10,472 nucleotides of DNA from assembly GCA_903904635.1 (NCBI GenBank), contig CAIVDH010000105.1, forward strand, positions 1 to 10,472, given 5' to 3'. The translations under genes were made by a program, and so were the position numbers. Numbering within the stretch: position 1 is the stretch's first letter; every line of letters begins with the position of its first letter. The notes under the pieces are model-generated. The model was not told the origin of the DNA and did not search any database. It saw nothing but the letters and a program-made list of their open reading frames with translations. Of this stretch, positions 1 through 6,653 are shown piece after piece. The DNA comes from an uncultured Burkholderiales bacterium (GTDB lineage Bacteria > Pseudomonadota > Gammaproteobacteria > Burkholderiales > Burkholderiaceae_D).

Positions 1-15
1 GCATTCAGGGGTCCC

Positions 16-981
16 ATGGTCCACGAGAACCTGATGGTTTTTACCGGTAACGCCAATCCGGAACTCGCCGCCGGCGTTGCCAGTCAGCTTGGTATCCCGC
101 TAGGCAAAGCGGTTGTTTCCCGTTTTTCTGACGGAGAGATCGTCGTCGAAATTAATGAAAACGTGCGCGGCAAAGATGTTTTTGTTTTGCAATCTACGTG
201 CGCACCGACTAATGATAATTTAATGGAAATCATGTTGATGGTTGACGCTTTAAAGCGCGCATCAGCAGGCCGCATTACTGCAGCGATTCCTTACTATGGT
301 TATTCACGTCAGGATAGGCGTCCGCGCTCAGCTCGCGTGGCGATATCGGCCAAGGTAGTAGCCAACATGCTGCAAGAGGCAGGTGTTGGCCGCGTATTGA
401 TCATGGATCTGCATGCTGACCAGATACAGGGGTTTTTTGATATTCCTGTCGATAATATTTATGCCTCCCCGATACTGCTGTCTGATCTGGTAGATAAAAA
501 CTACGATGATTTGCTGGTTGTGTCGCCGGATGTTGGTGGTGTAGTGCGTGCACGCGCGTTGGCCAAGCGGTTGAATTGTGATCTGGCGATTATTGATAAG
601 CGCCGGCCTAAAGCCAATGTGTCAGAAGTAATGAACAGTATTGGTGAAGTTGAAGGTCGTAACTGCGTGATCATGGACGACATGGTTGATACTGCAGGTA
701 CCCTGACCAAAGCAGCTGAAGTTCTCAAAGAGCGCGGCGCCAAAAAGGTTGTGGCTTACTGTACGCACCCTGTTTTGTCTGGACCGGCAATTGAACGCAT
801 ACAGAATTCGCCGCTAGATGAGCTGGTTGTAACCGATACCATCCCTTTGACCGCGCAAGCCAAAGCTTGTCCGAAGATACGTCAGCTTTCATGCGCACAT
901 CTGCTGGCCGAGACCTTTAAGCGTATCAGCCAGGGGCATTCAGTAATGTCGCTGTTTGCGGATGACGAAGCAAATAATTAA
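16..981 (+). CDS. prs: Ribose-phosphate pyrophosphokinase (PRPP synthetase)
   Basis: Makes phosphoribosyl pyrophosphate from ribose 5-phosphate and ATP in the cytoplasm, feeding purine, pyrimidine, histidine, tryptophan and NAD synthesis. The product has 321 residues (about 315 is usual for class I enzymes). Near the N-terminus it has FTGNANPEL and RFSDGE. The ATP-binding loop [10 protein letters not shown] is at residues 93-102, the [12 protein letters not shown] segment near 131-142, and the PRPP-binding loop [13 protein letters not shown] at 218-230, which holds the two Asp residues and the TAGT phosphate loop. The ATG at 16 is supported by AGGGG at 7-11 and by the family-typical start, in which [10 protein letters not shown] follows within a few residues. 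rplY follows on the same strand, but a probable terminator lies between them. The promoter is upstream of the window. The identification is secure. Confidence 0.98.
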   Translation: MVHENLMVFTGNANPELAAGVASQLGIPLGKAVVSRFSDGEIVVEINENVRGKDVFVLQSTCAPTNDNLMEIMLMVDALKRASAGRITAAIPYYGYSRQDRRPRSARVAISAKVVANMLQEAGVGRVLIMDLHADQIQGFFDIPVDNIYASPILLSDLVDKNYDDLLVVSPDVGGVVRARALAKRLNCDLAIIDKRRPKANVSEVMNSIGEVEGRNCVIMDDMVDTAGTLTKAAEVLKERGAKKVVAYCTHPVLSGPAIERIQNSPLDELVVTDTIPLTAQAKACPKIRQLSCAHLLAETFKRISQGHSVMSLFADDEANN

Positions 982-990
982 ACAGAATGC

Positions 991-1020
991 GGGAATGGCT
1001 TAATTAGCTATTCTCTTTTT
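991..1020 (+). terminator. Probable intrinsic terminator of prs
   Basis: Nine bases after the prs stop, a 10-bp stem (991-1000 with 1006-1015, including two G-U pairs) closes a 5-nt loop (TAATT) and is followed directly by TTTTT at 1016-1020. The stem is only moderately GC-rich, so some read-through into rplY is likely. Confidence 0.65.
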
Positions 1021-1021
1021 A

Positions 1022-1045
1022 ACATCCCCTGGTCGCGGGGGATGT
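1022..1045 (+). promoter_or_regulatory. GC-rich hairpin in the rplY leader
   Basis: ACATCCCC (1022-1029) and GGGGATGT (1038-1045) form a perfect 8-bp stem with an 8-nt loop. The stem starts two bases after the T-run of the prs terminator and ends 26 bases before the rplY Shine-Dalgarno. It has no T-tract after it, so it is not a terminator. It could stabilise a processed rplY mRNA or take part in leader regulation. The function is inferred only. Confidence 0.5.
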
Positions 1046-1082
1046 CAGTCCCGGGTCTTGATGCCCAAATTAGGAGTTGAAC

Positions 1083-1691
1083 ATGAAAGTTATTGCATTT
1101 CCACGCACTGTACAGGGGTCCGGAGCGAGCCGCCGCCTGCGCATCGCTGGCCATACCCCAGGCATTATTTATGGTGGTACAGCTGCACCGATGAATATTT
1201 CGCTCGACCACAACGCGCTTTATCATGCGCTGAAAAAAGAAGCCTTCCATTCAACCATTTTGGATATGGATGTTGATGGCAAAGTTGAAAAGGTATTGCT
1301 GCGTGATTTCCAGGTACACGCTTACAAGCAATTAGTGTTACACGCTGATTTTCAACGCGTTGACCCTAATCAGAAAATCCACGTTAAGGTTCCTTTGCAT
1401 TTTGTTAATGCTGATATTTCTCCAGCAGTCAAACTCGGCGCCGGCATTATCAGCCATGTGTTGACCGAACTCGACATTACCTGCTTGCCTAAAGACCTAC
1501 CTGAATTCCTCGAGGTTGATTTGTCCGGCATGGAATTGGGTCATTCTTTGCACGTCGCTGATCTGAAGCTGCCTGCAGGCGTTAGCGTTGTTCAAGCAAA
1601 AGAGAATCCTACTATTGCAACCGCATCGAAACCAGGTGGTAGCAAAGCCGATGCAGCTGAAACACCAGCTGCGGCAGAAGAAAAGAAATAA
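1083..1691 (+). CDS. rplY: 50S ribosomal protein L25 (CTC/TL5 type, two-domain)
   Basis: Large-subunit protein that binds 5S rRNA. The product has 202 residues, against about 94 for the short E. coli form. The N-terminal 5S-binding beta-barrel (about residues 1-92) contains the characteristic [19 protein letters not shown] segment near residues 14-32. It is followed by the C-terminal CTC/TL5 domain (about 93-180) and a low-complexity Ala/Lys/Glu tail ([15 protein letters not shown]). The ATG at 1083 is chosen because AGGAG (1072-1076) lies 6 nt upstream. An in-frame TTG at 1077 abuts that site and would be too close. The gene sits between prs and pth, a common order in beta/gammaproteobacteria. 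A terminator-like stem and a second hairpin precede it, and a strong terminator follows. Confidence 0.96.
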   Translation: MKVIAFPRTVQGSGASRRLRIAGHTPGIIYGGTAAPMNISLDHNALYHALKKEAFHSTILDMDVDGKVEKVLLRDFQVHAYKQLVLHADFQRVDPNQKIHVKVPLHFVNADISPAVKLGAGIISHVLTELDITCLPKDLPEFLEVDLSGMELGHSLHVADLKLPAGVSVVQAKENPTIATASKPGGSKADAAETPAAAEEKK

Positions 1692-1754
1692 TTTTGATCA
1701 GGCTGCAATAATCTCAATATGTTTTTTGATTTTATTGTCTGACATGACCAGTAT

Positions 1755-1783
1755 AAAAAGCCCGTTGCATGACGGGCTTTTTT
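1755..1783 (+). terminator. Intrinsic terminator after rplY
   Basis: AAAAAGCCCGT (1755-1765) pairs perfectly with ACGGGCTTTTT (1772-1782) around the 6-nt loop TGCATG, and the T-run continues to 1783. This is a textbook Rho-independent terminator 63 nt after the rplY stop. The A/T flanks are symmetric, so it could also act on the opposite strand. Confidence 0.93.
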
Positions 1784-1830
1784 ACGCGCAACCCCTGATA
1801 ATAACCACCCCCCAAACCAGTGTATTTCAC

Positions 1831-2403
1831 ATGTCCATCCGTTTAATCGTCGGGCTAGGCAATCCCGGAACAGAATATGAAAAAACGCGTCATAACGCGG
1901 GTTTCTGGCTGGTTGATCAGTTGGCACATGGTCAGCTAAAACGCGAATCTCGACTTCATGGCCTGGCAATGAAACTCAGATTGGCAGGCCATGAAGTCTG
2001 GCTGCTAGAACCACTAACTTTCATGAACAGGTCTGGTCAATCAGTTGGTGCGCTTGCCAATTTTTACAAAATCACCCCAGCTGAGATTCTTGTGGTTCAC
2101 GATGAGCTTGATCTTGCACCCGGTACAGCCAAGATAAAACAAGGCGGCTCCTCTGGCGGACATAACGGCTTGAAAGACATTACAGCGGCGCTAGGTACCC
2201 AGGATTATTGGCGACTGCGCTTGGGCATAGGTCATCCTAGGGAATTAAATTTACAGCAGCCTGTTGCAGACTTTGTGTTGCACAGACCCCGCAAAGATGA
2301 GCAATCGTTAATTGAACAGTCCATAGAAAAAAGCCTGACCGTGATACCCCTCTTATGCGAAGGTCTATTTGAAAAAGCAATGATGGAACTTCACACCAAA
2401 TAA
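1831..2403 (+). CDS. pth: Peptidyl-tRNA hydrolase
   Basis: Cleaves the ester bond of peptidyl-tRNAs released prematurely from ribosomes, recycling tRNA in the cytoplasm. The product has 190 residues, normal for bacterial Pth. Near the N-terminus is [20 protein letters not shown], with Asn11 and the catalytic His21. [11 protein letters not shown] follows, then VVHDELDL with the conserved Asp91 and the [15 protein letters not shown] loop. All catalytic residues are present. The ATG at 1831 gives the canonical [13 protein letters not shown] start. The in-frame extension upstream runs through the rplY terminator and is not credible. There is no recognisable Shine-Dalgarno: the bases before the ATG are pyrimidine/A-rich (GTGTATTTCAC). 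The gene follows the rplY terminator by 47 nt, so it depends on read-through or on a promoter I cannot see. ychF, its usual next neighbour, lies 1.7 kb away. Confidence 0.97.
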   Translation: MSIRLIVGLGNPGTEYEKTRHNAGFWLVDQLAHGQLKRESRLHGLAMKLRLAGHEVWLLEPLTFMNRSGQSVGALANFYKITPAEILVVHDELDLAPGTAKIKQGGSSGGHNGLKDITAALGTQDYWRLRLGIGHPRELNLQQPVADFVLHRPRKDEQSLIEQSIEKSLTVIPLLCEGLFEKAMMELHTK

Positions 2404-2442
2404 AACTGCTGCATCCACAGCTTCAAACTCCGCCCTCAAGAA

Positions 2443-2512
2443 TTCGACTATTTAGCGCATCTATCGAATTGGCGCTGACTGCGTTGCTTCGCTCTGCCCA
2501 TTTTGATAGTCG
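2443..2512. repeat. Imperfect inverted-repeat element, REP/MITE-like
   Basis: CGACTAT at 2445-2451 is inverted as ATAGTCG at 2506-2512. Inside it, CTATCGAATTGG from 2461 is imperfectly inverted as CCCATTTTGATAG ending at 2509. AGCGC (2454-2458) with GCGCT (2472-2476), and GCG/CGC around TTGCTT, add further pairing. The nested structure looks like a folded intergenic repeat. Only one copy is in the window, so its repetitive nature is not shown. Confidence 0.35.
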
Positions 2513-2669
2513 CTTTTAGAATAAAAATTTCAGCAAACTTGCTTGATCGCCAGTAAATATTCAGCCCTCCTTAAAATCAGCGATCGTAAAACTTTTTGTC
2601 TTGAATATATTGCCGATTAATTCGGCGCACACCTAACTCAGATCAATAAGCCTTACTAAAAGTAATGAA

Positions 2670-2694
2670 AGAATGCGCTGTCATTCTCAGAATG
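2670..2694. promoter_or_regulatory. Overlapping AGAATG/CATTCT dyads
   Basis: CATTCTCAGAATG at 2682-2694 is a 13-bp perfect palindrome with one central base. Its left half also pairs with AGAATG at 2670-2675, across a 6-nt loop. The two AGAATG copies are 19 bp apart. The pattern is compatible with tandem operator sites or alternative hairpins. No regulator is identified. Confidence 0.3.
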
Positions 2695-2854
2695 CTGATT
2701 GTATTTTTAATGCCTGCTCTCATCGCGCATTGATGATTTTTGCCAACTATCATTCAATCTCAATGTTATCAATCTATTAAAACCAAGGATTTAAGTAAAT
2801 AAAATCAAAAAATTAGATTATTTTCAAAAAAACATTAATAATAAGATGCTTTTT

Positions 2855-2875
2855 TGATAATCACTATCGTATAAT
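2855..2875 (+). promoter_or_regulatory. Putative hns-like promoter -10 with overlapping Fur-box-like site
   Basis: A perfect TATAAT at 2870-2875 lies 69 bp before the H-NS-like start codon. The TTGATA at 2854-2859 is only 10 bp from it, too close for a sigma-70 -35, and the correctly spaced hexamer near 2847-2852 matches poorly. Directly upstream, TGATAATCACTATCG (2855-2869) matches the 7-1-7 Fur motif TGATAATnATTATCA at 12 of 14 positions, with a GATA/TATC dyad. Binding there would block the promoter. The AT-rich surroundings raise the chance of a fortuitous match. Confidence 0.45.
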
Positions 2876-2944
2876 CCGACCGCAAGCTAGCCGTGGGCTT
2901 CCTGATTAATTAACTCAAGGAAATTTTCAATAACGGGGAATAAA

Positions 2945-3238
2945 ATGAGTACTTATAAAGAATTGCAAAGTCAGATAGAAAAACTGCAAAAAGAAGCAGA
3001 TAACGCCAGAAAAACTGAGTTGTCGAATGCAATAGCCGATATTCAATCCAAAATGAAAGAATATGGACTTTCTGCAGAAGATCTTGGTTTTGGCAGCAAA
3101 CGAAAATTCGGCAAACCTACGCGTAAGCCAGTACCACCAAAATATCGCAATAATGCAACTGGTGAATCCTGGAGCGGCCGCGGCAAACCACCAAAATGGA
3201 TGGCCGGACGTGACAAGGCACAATACTTAATCAAGTAA
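2945..3238 (+). CDS. H-NS-family nucleoid-associated protein (HvrA/BpH3-like)
   Basis: Small DNA-binding protein expected to bind AT-rich DNA and silence or bridge it. The product has 97 residues, within the usual 90-110 for betaproteobacterial H-NS-like proteins. The N-terminal part (about residues 3-40) is a charged heptad-rich coiled coil for oligomerisation (YKELQSQIEKLQKEAD). A basic linker follows (about 50-68, SKRKFGKPTRKPVPPKYRN). The C-terminal DNA-binding domain carries ATGESWSGRGKPPKWM, the family signature with its AT-hook-like GRGKPPKW core. GGGGA at 2935-2938/9 precedes the ATG at good spacing. It is monocistronic: its own promoter-like element lies in A-tract-rich DNA, which suggests autoregulation as in other H-NS genes, and a strong terminator follows. 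Several paralogues are usual in these bacteria, so I give no gene symbol. Confidence 0.92.
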   Translation: MSTYKELQSQIEKLQKEADNARKTELSNAIADIQSKMKEYGLSAEDLGFGSKRKFGKPTRKPVPPKYRNNATGESWSGRGKPPKWMAGRDKAQYLIK

Positions 3239-3255
3239 GCCTTTAGCGCCATTTA

Positions 3256-3295
3256 AAAAAACATAAGCCGTCTGTATAGACGGCTTATGTTTTTT
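3256..3295. terminator. Strong bidirectional intrinsic terminator
   Basis: A perfect 18-bp stem (3256-3273 with 3278-3295, core CATAAGCCGTCT) closes the 4-nt loop GTAT and is flanked by A-runs and T-runs. It gives a T-tract on both strands. It lies between the convergent H-NS-like gene (stop at 3238) and the sugar transferase (stop at 3327), and should serve both. Confidence 0.95.
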
Positions 3296-3326
3296 AATCA
3301 TCTTGGCATCTCTGCACAGAAAAAAA

Positions 3327-3932
3327 TCATATTTTGCGGGGCAAAATTCCTCGCAGCATTACCAATAATATAATCCGCGCATCCAACCAAAAACCTCTTT
3401 GCTCAAGATATTTACGGGCATATTCAAGCCGTACCGGCAGTATTTTTTCCATATACGCCTCCTCCAATTCTTCGCCTTCAAGCCCGGCCAATAAACGCTG
3501 CTCATCGGTAAATTCAATAGAAGCAAGATCAGCCAATCCTGGCTTTATCGACAACACCAATTTCCTGACTTCCGTCGAATAACTACCCACATAACGGGGT
3601 AACTCAGCGCGCGGCCCAACCAGGCTCAAGTCACCTTTCATTACATTAATCAGCATAGGCCAACGGGTAACATGCAGCCTGCGCAACCAGGCGCCTACTC
3701 GGGTTATTTGCTCACCGTGGCAACCGCCTATGGTCTCAAGCGCATCAGAATCACTGATGGAAGAGCGGAACTCATAAATTTTGACCATGCGGCCATTGCG
3801 TCCGACCCGGTGTGGACGGGAAAGCAGTGGGCCACGCGAATCAATCGCAATGCACAACACGATAAGCAAGCTAAAGGGAATGAGTAGGCATATTGCGAAA
3901 AAAGTAAGGAATACATCTGCAAATCTCTTCAT
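3327..3932 (-). CDS. Small bacterial sugar (phosphoglycosyl) transferase, catalytic motif altered
   Basis: Family members move a sugar phosphate from a UDP-sugar to undecaprenyl phosphate at the inner membrane. This protein has 201 residues, full length for the single-domain (PglC-size) type. It has K2-R3, a re-entrant hydrophobic helix with Pro19 (about residues 4-30), RVGRNG followed by YEFRSS, ITRVGAWLRR, NVMKGDLSLVGPRAELPRYV, KPGLADLASIEF and a C-terminal FWLDARIILL. The start at 3932 has GGGTGG upstream and gives the typical MKRFADV opening. A longer in-frame start at 3980 lacks support. Oddities: the catalytic SLDEL motif reads HVTRW, so the Asp-Glu dyad of PglC is Thr89-Arg90. YKFRSM has become YEFRSS, GPRP has become GPRA, and PGIT has become PGLA. 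No glycan genes are nearby. The fold assignment is firm. Activity is doubtful, so it may be a pseudoenzyme or a divergent subfamily. Confidence 0.85.
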   Translation of the reverse strand: MKRFADVFLTFFAICLLIPFSLLIVLCIAIDSRGPLLSRPHRVGRNGRMVKIYEFRSSISDSDALETIGGCHGEQITRVGAWLRRLHVTRWPMLINVMKGDLSLVGPRAELPRYVGSYSTEVRKLVLSIKPGLADLASIEFTDEQRLLAGLEGEELEEAYMEKILPVRLEYARKYLEQRGFWLDARIILLVMLRGILPRKI

Positions 3933-3959
3933 ATAAGCCACCCTTAGATTGAAAGCAGG

Positions 3960-3989
3960 ATTGTCCGCGAGAAAATGCATTCATTACAA
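3960..3989 (-). promoter_or_regulatory. Candidate promoter of the sugar transferase
   Basis: On the minus strand, TTGTAA (3989-3984) and GACAAT (3965-3960) are separated by 18 bp. Each matches four of six sigma-70 consensus positions. Transcription would start about 20 nt before the start codon at 3932. The match is moderate and unverified. Confidence 0.35.
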
Positions 3990-4044
3990 ATTTTTTCGCA
4001 GCCCAGATAACTCGCATTGCACACGTTGGCGGCGGGCCGGGGGT

Positions 4045-4050
4045 TACAAT
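4045..4050 (+). promoter_or_regulatory. Candidate -10 element of the ychF promoter
   Basis: TACAAT at 4045-4050 matches five of six -10 positions and lies about 70 bp before the ychF start. The best -35-like hexamers are badly spaced: TTGCAC at 4017-4022 leaves 22 bp and TTGGCG at 4026-4031 leaves 13 bp. Only the -10 is proposed. Confidence 0.35.
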
Positions 4051-4122
4051 AGCGCCTTTATTTCGCTCGCGGCTTTTGTGCGGTTTGTCGCGTCTGCCCT
4101 ACTTTTTCATCAAATATTACTT

Positions 4123-5214
4123 ATGAGTCTCAAATGCGGCATAGTCGGCCTGCCTAACGTCGGCAAATCCACTTTATTCAACGCCCTCACCAAAGCGGGC
4201 ATACCGGCGGAAAATTATCCGTTCTGCACCATAGAACCGAATGTGGGCATGGTAGAGGTTCCCGATCCCCGCCTGGATCAGTTGGCCGCGATAGTGAAAC
4301 CCGAGCGGGTTTTGCCGGCAACGGTGGAGTTTGTCGATATTGCAGGCTTGGTCGCTGGTGCCTCCAAGGGCGAGGGTCTGGGCAATCAGTTTTTGGCACA
4401 CATCCGCGAAACCGACGCGATCGTCAATGTCGTGCGCTGCTTTGAAGATGCGAACGTGATACACGTGGCTGGCAAAGTCAGCCCGTTGGACGATATAGCC
4501 GTGATACAGACCGAGCTGGCTTTGGCGGATATGGGTACGGTAGAAAAAGCAATACATCGCGAAACCAAGAAGGCGCGTTCGGGCGATAAGGATGCTGCCG
4601 CACTGGTCACGCTGATGGAAAAAATCATGATAGGGCTTAATGACGCCACACCCGTGCGCGCCATGGGCTTTGACAAAGACCAGATGGACATGCTCAAGCC
4701 ACTGTGCCTGATCACGGCAAAGCCTGCGATGTATGTCGCCAATGTTTCTGATACGGGCTTTACGAATAACCCGTTGCTGGATGCATTGACTGGCTATGCA
4801 AAATCACAAAATGCACCAATCGTCGCCATTTGCGCCGCCATAGAATCAGAAATTGCGGACTTGGATGATGCAGATAAAGGCGCATTTTTAGCCGATATGG
4901 GCATGCAAGAACCGGGGCTGGATCGCCTGATTCGCGCCGCATTCAATCTGCTCGGACTACAGACTTACTTTACCGCTGGTGTGAAAGAGGTCAGAGCCTG
5001 GACGATACACACCGGTGACACGGCGCCTCAGGCAGCCGGTGTAATCCATACCGATTTTGAGCGCGGCTTCATCCGTGCGCAAACGATAGCGTTTGATGAC
5101 TTCATTGCAAACAAGGGAGAAACCGGCGCGAAAGAAGCCGGCAAAATGCGCGCTGAAGGCAAGGAATACGTCGTCAAAGATGGCGATGTACTGAATTTCC
5201 TTTTTAACGTATAG
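4123..5214 (+). CDS. ychF: Redox-regulated ATPase YchF (Obg/OLA1 family)
   Basis: Ribosome-associated P-loop NTPase of the Obg superfamily, cytoplasmic, linked in E. coli to oxidative stress and translation. The product has 363 residues, the same as the E. coli protein. The P-loop GLPNVGKS is at residues 9-16 and the G3 region [16 protein letters not shown] starts at Asp72, with the conserved His114 after it. A helical insertion follows, and a C-terminal TGS domain (about 278-363) ends in the typical [10 protein letters not shown]. At the G4 position, where YchF proteins usually have NxxE (the basis of ATP preference), this one reads NVSD (207-210). The ATG at 4123 gives the canonical [16 protein letters not shown]; no Shine-Dalgarno precedes it. 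Its 3' end overlaps the convergent ferredoxin gene by 11 bp with no terminator between them. It is divergent from the sugar transferase. Confidence 0.97.
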   Translation: MSLKCGIVGLPNVGKSTLFNALTKAGIPAENYPFCTIEPNVGMVEVPDPRLDQLAAIVKPERVLPATVEFVDIAGLVAGASKGEGLGNQFLAHIRETDAIVNVVRCFEDANVIHVAGKVSPLDDIAVIQTELALADMGTVEKAIHRETKKARSGDKDAAALVTLMEKIMIGLNDATPVRAMGFDKDQMDMLKPLCLITAKPAMYVANVSDTGFTNNPLLDALTGYAKSQNAPIVAICAAIESEIADLDDADKGAFLADMGMQEPGLDRLIRAAFNLLGLQTYFTAGVKEVRAWTIHTGDTAPQAAGVIHTDFERGFIRAQTIAFDDFIANKGETGAKEAGKMRAEGKEYVVKDGDVLNFLFNV

Positions 5215-5455
5215 CCTGCAGCTTTTCGTATTTGACTAGAAGCTGCTCTTTGCTTTCACGCCATGCAGGATCAAACGGTATGCATGCTACCGGACAGACC
5301 TGCTGGCACTGAGGCTCACTGAAGTGACCGACGCACTCGGTACATTTATTCGGATCAATCTGATAAATCTCTGCCCCCATGAAAATCGCTTCATTGGGGC
5401 ACTCAGGTTCGCATACGTCGCAATTTATACAATCATCCGTGATTATCAGTGCCAC
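5204..5455 (-). CDS. 2[4Fe-4S] ferredoxin, YfhL/Allochromatium type
   Basis: Small cytoplasmic electron carrier of 83 residues. The first cluster motif is C9-x2-C12-x2-C15-x3-C19-P. The second is the unusual C38-x2-C41-x8-C50-x3-C54, which marks the Alvin/YfhL subfamily with its inserted loop between the second and third ligands, plus a further Cys58. A charged C-terminal helix ([16 protein letters not shown]) follows, as in that subfamily. The start is GTG at 5455, placed by the family N-terminus MALIITDDC and by AAGG 8 nt upstream, which overlaps the coaD stop codon. The gap to coaD is 11 nt, so the gene is co-transcribed and perhaps translationally coupled. Its stop lies inside the end of ychF on the other strand. 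The redox partner is not indicated by the context. Confidence 0.95.
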   Translation of the reverse strand: MALIITDDCINCDVCEPECPNEAIFMGAEIYQIDPNKCTECVGHFSEPQCQQVCPVACIPFDPAWRESKEQLLVKYEKLQAIR

Positions 5456-5466
5456 GATTTACAACC

Positions 5467-6635
<1,169 letters not shown>

Positions 6636-6653
6636 GCGGACTTGCCCCGATGT

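Larger units (their letters stand above)
2404..2944. other. 541-bp AT-rich gene-free region between pth and the H-NS-like gene
   Basis: No open reading frame with credible coding character is seen on either strand. The left part (2443-2512) contains an imperfect inverted repeat. The middle has a small hairpin, GCCGA/TCGGC, at 2612-2626 and overlapping AGAATG/CATTCT dyads at 2670-2694. The right part (about 2760-2860) is very AT-rich with several A-tracts, then a promoter/Fur-like element at 2855-2875 and a leader of about 60 nt before the H-NS-like gene. No convincing terminator for pth is visible. The length is unusual beside the tight spacing elsewhere in the window. It might hold an sRNA or a decayed insertion, but nothing identifies one. 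Confidence 0.6.

Noticed and set aside
1077-1082. TTG start for rplY giving two extra residues
   Set aside because: It directly abuts the AGGAG site, leaving no spacer. The ATG at 1083 has proper spacing and the usual MKV start.
1588-1830. In-frame N-terminal extension of pth
   Set aside because: It overlaps rplY in another frame and passes through the rplY terminator hairpin. Pth family proteins start at the ATG at 1831.
2722-2743. Possible terminator TCATC...GATGA followed by T-run
   Set aside because: The stem is only 5 bp and AT-leaning, with no upstream transcript identified.
3672-3887. Plus-strand open frame inside the sugar transferase
   Set aside because: It is a shadow of the minus-strand gene, with no recognisable family or ribosome site.
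4083-4115. Second copy of the repeat element near ychF (CGCGTCTGCCC...TTT resembles CGCTCTGCCC...TTT near 2490)
   Set aside because: The similarity covers only about 11 bases with an indel and lacks the inverted arms. It is most likely chance, so I do not call flanking repeats around the insertion.
3949-4122. N-terminal extension of ychF
   Set aside because: The extension reads through the intergenic promoter region and has no homology. The canonical YchF start is at 4123 with full family length.
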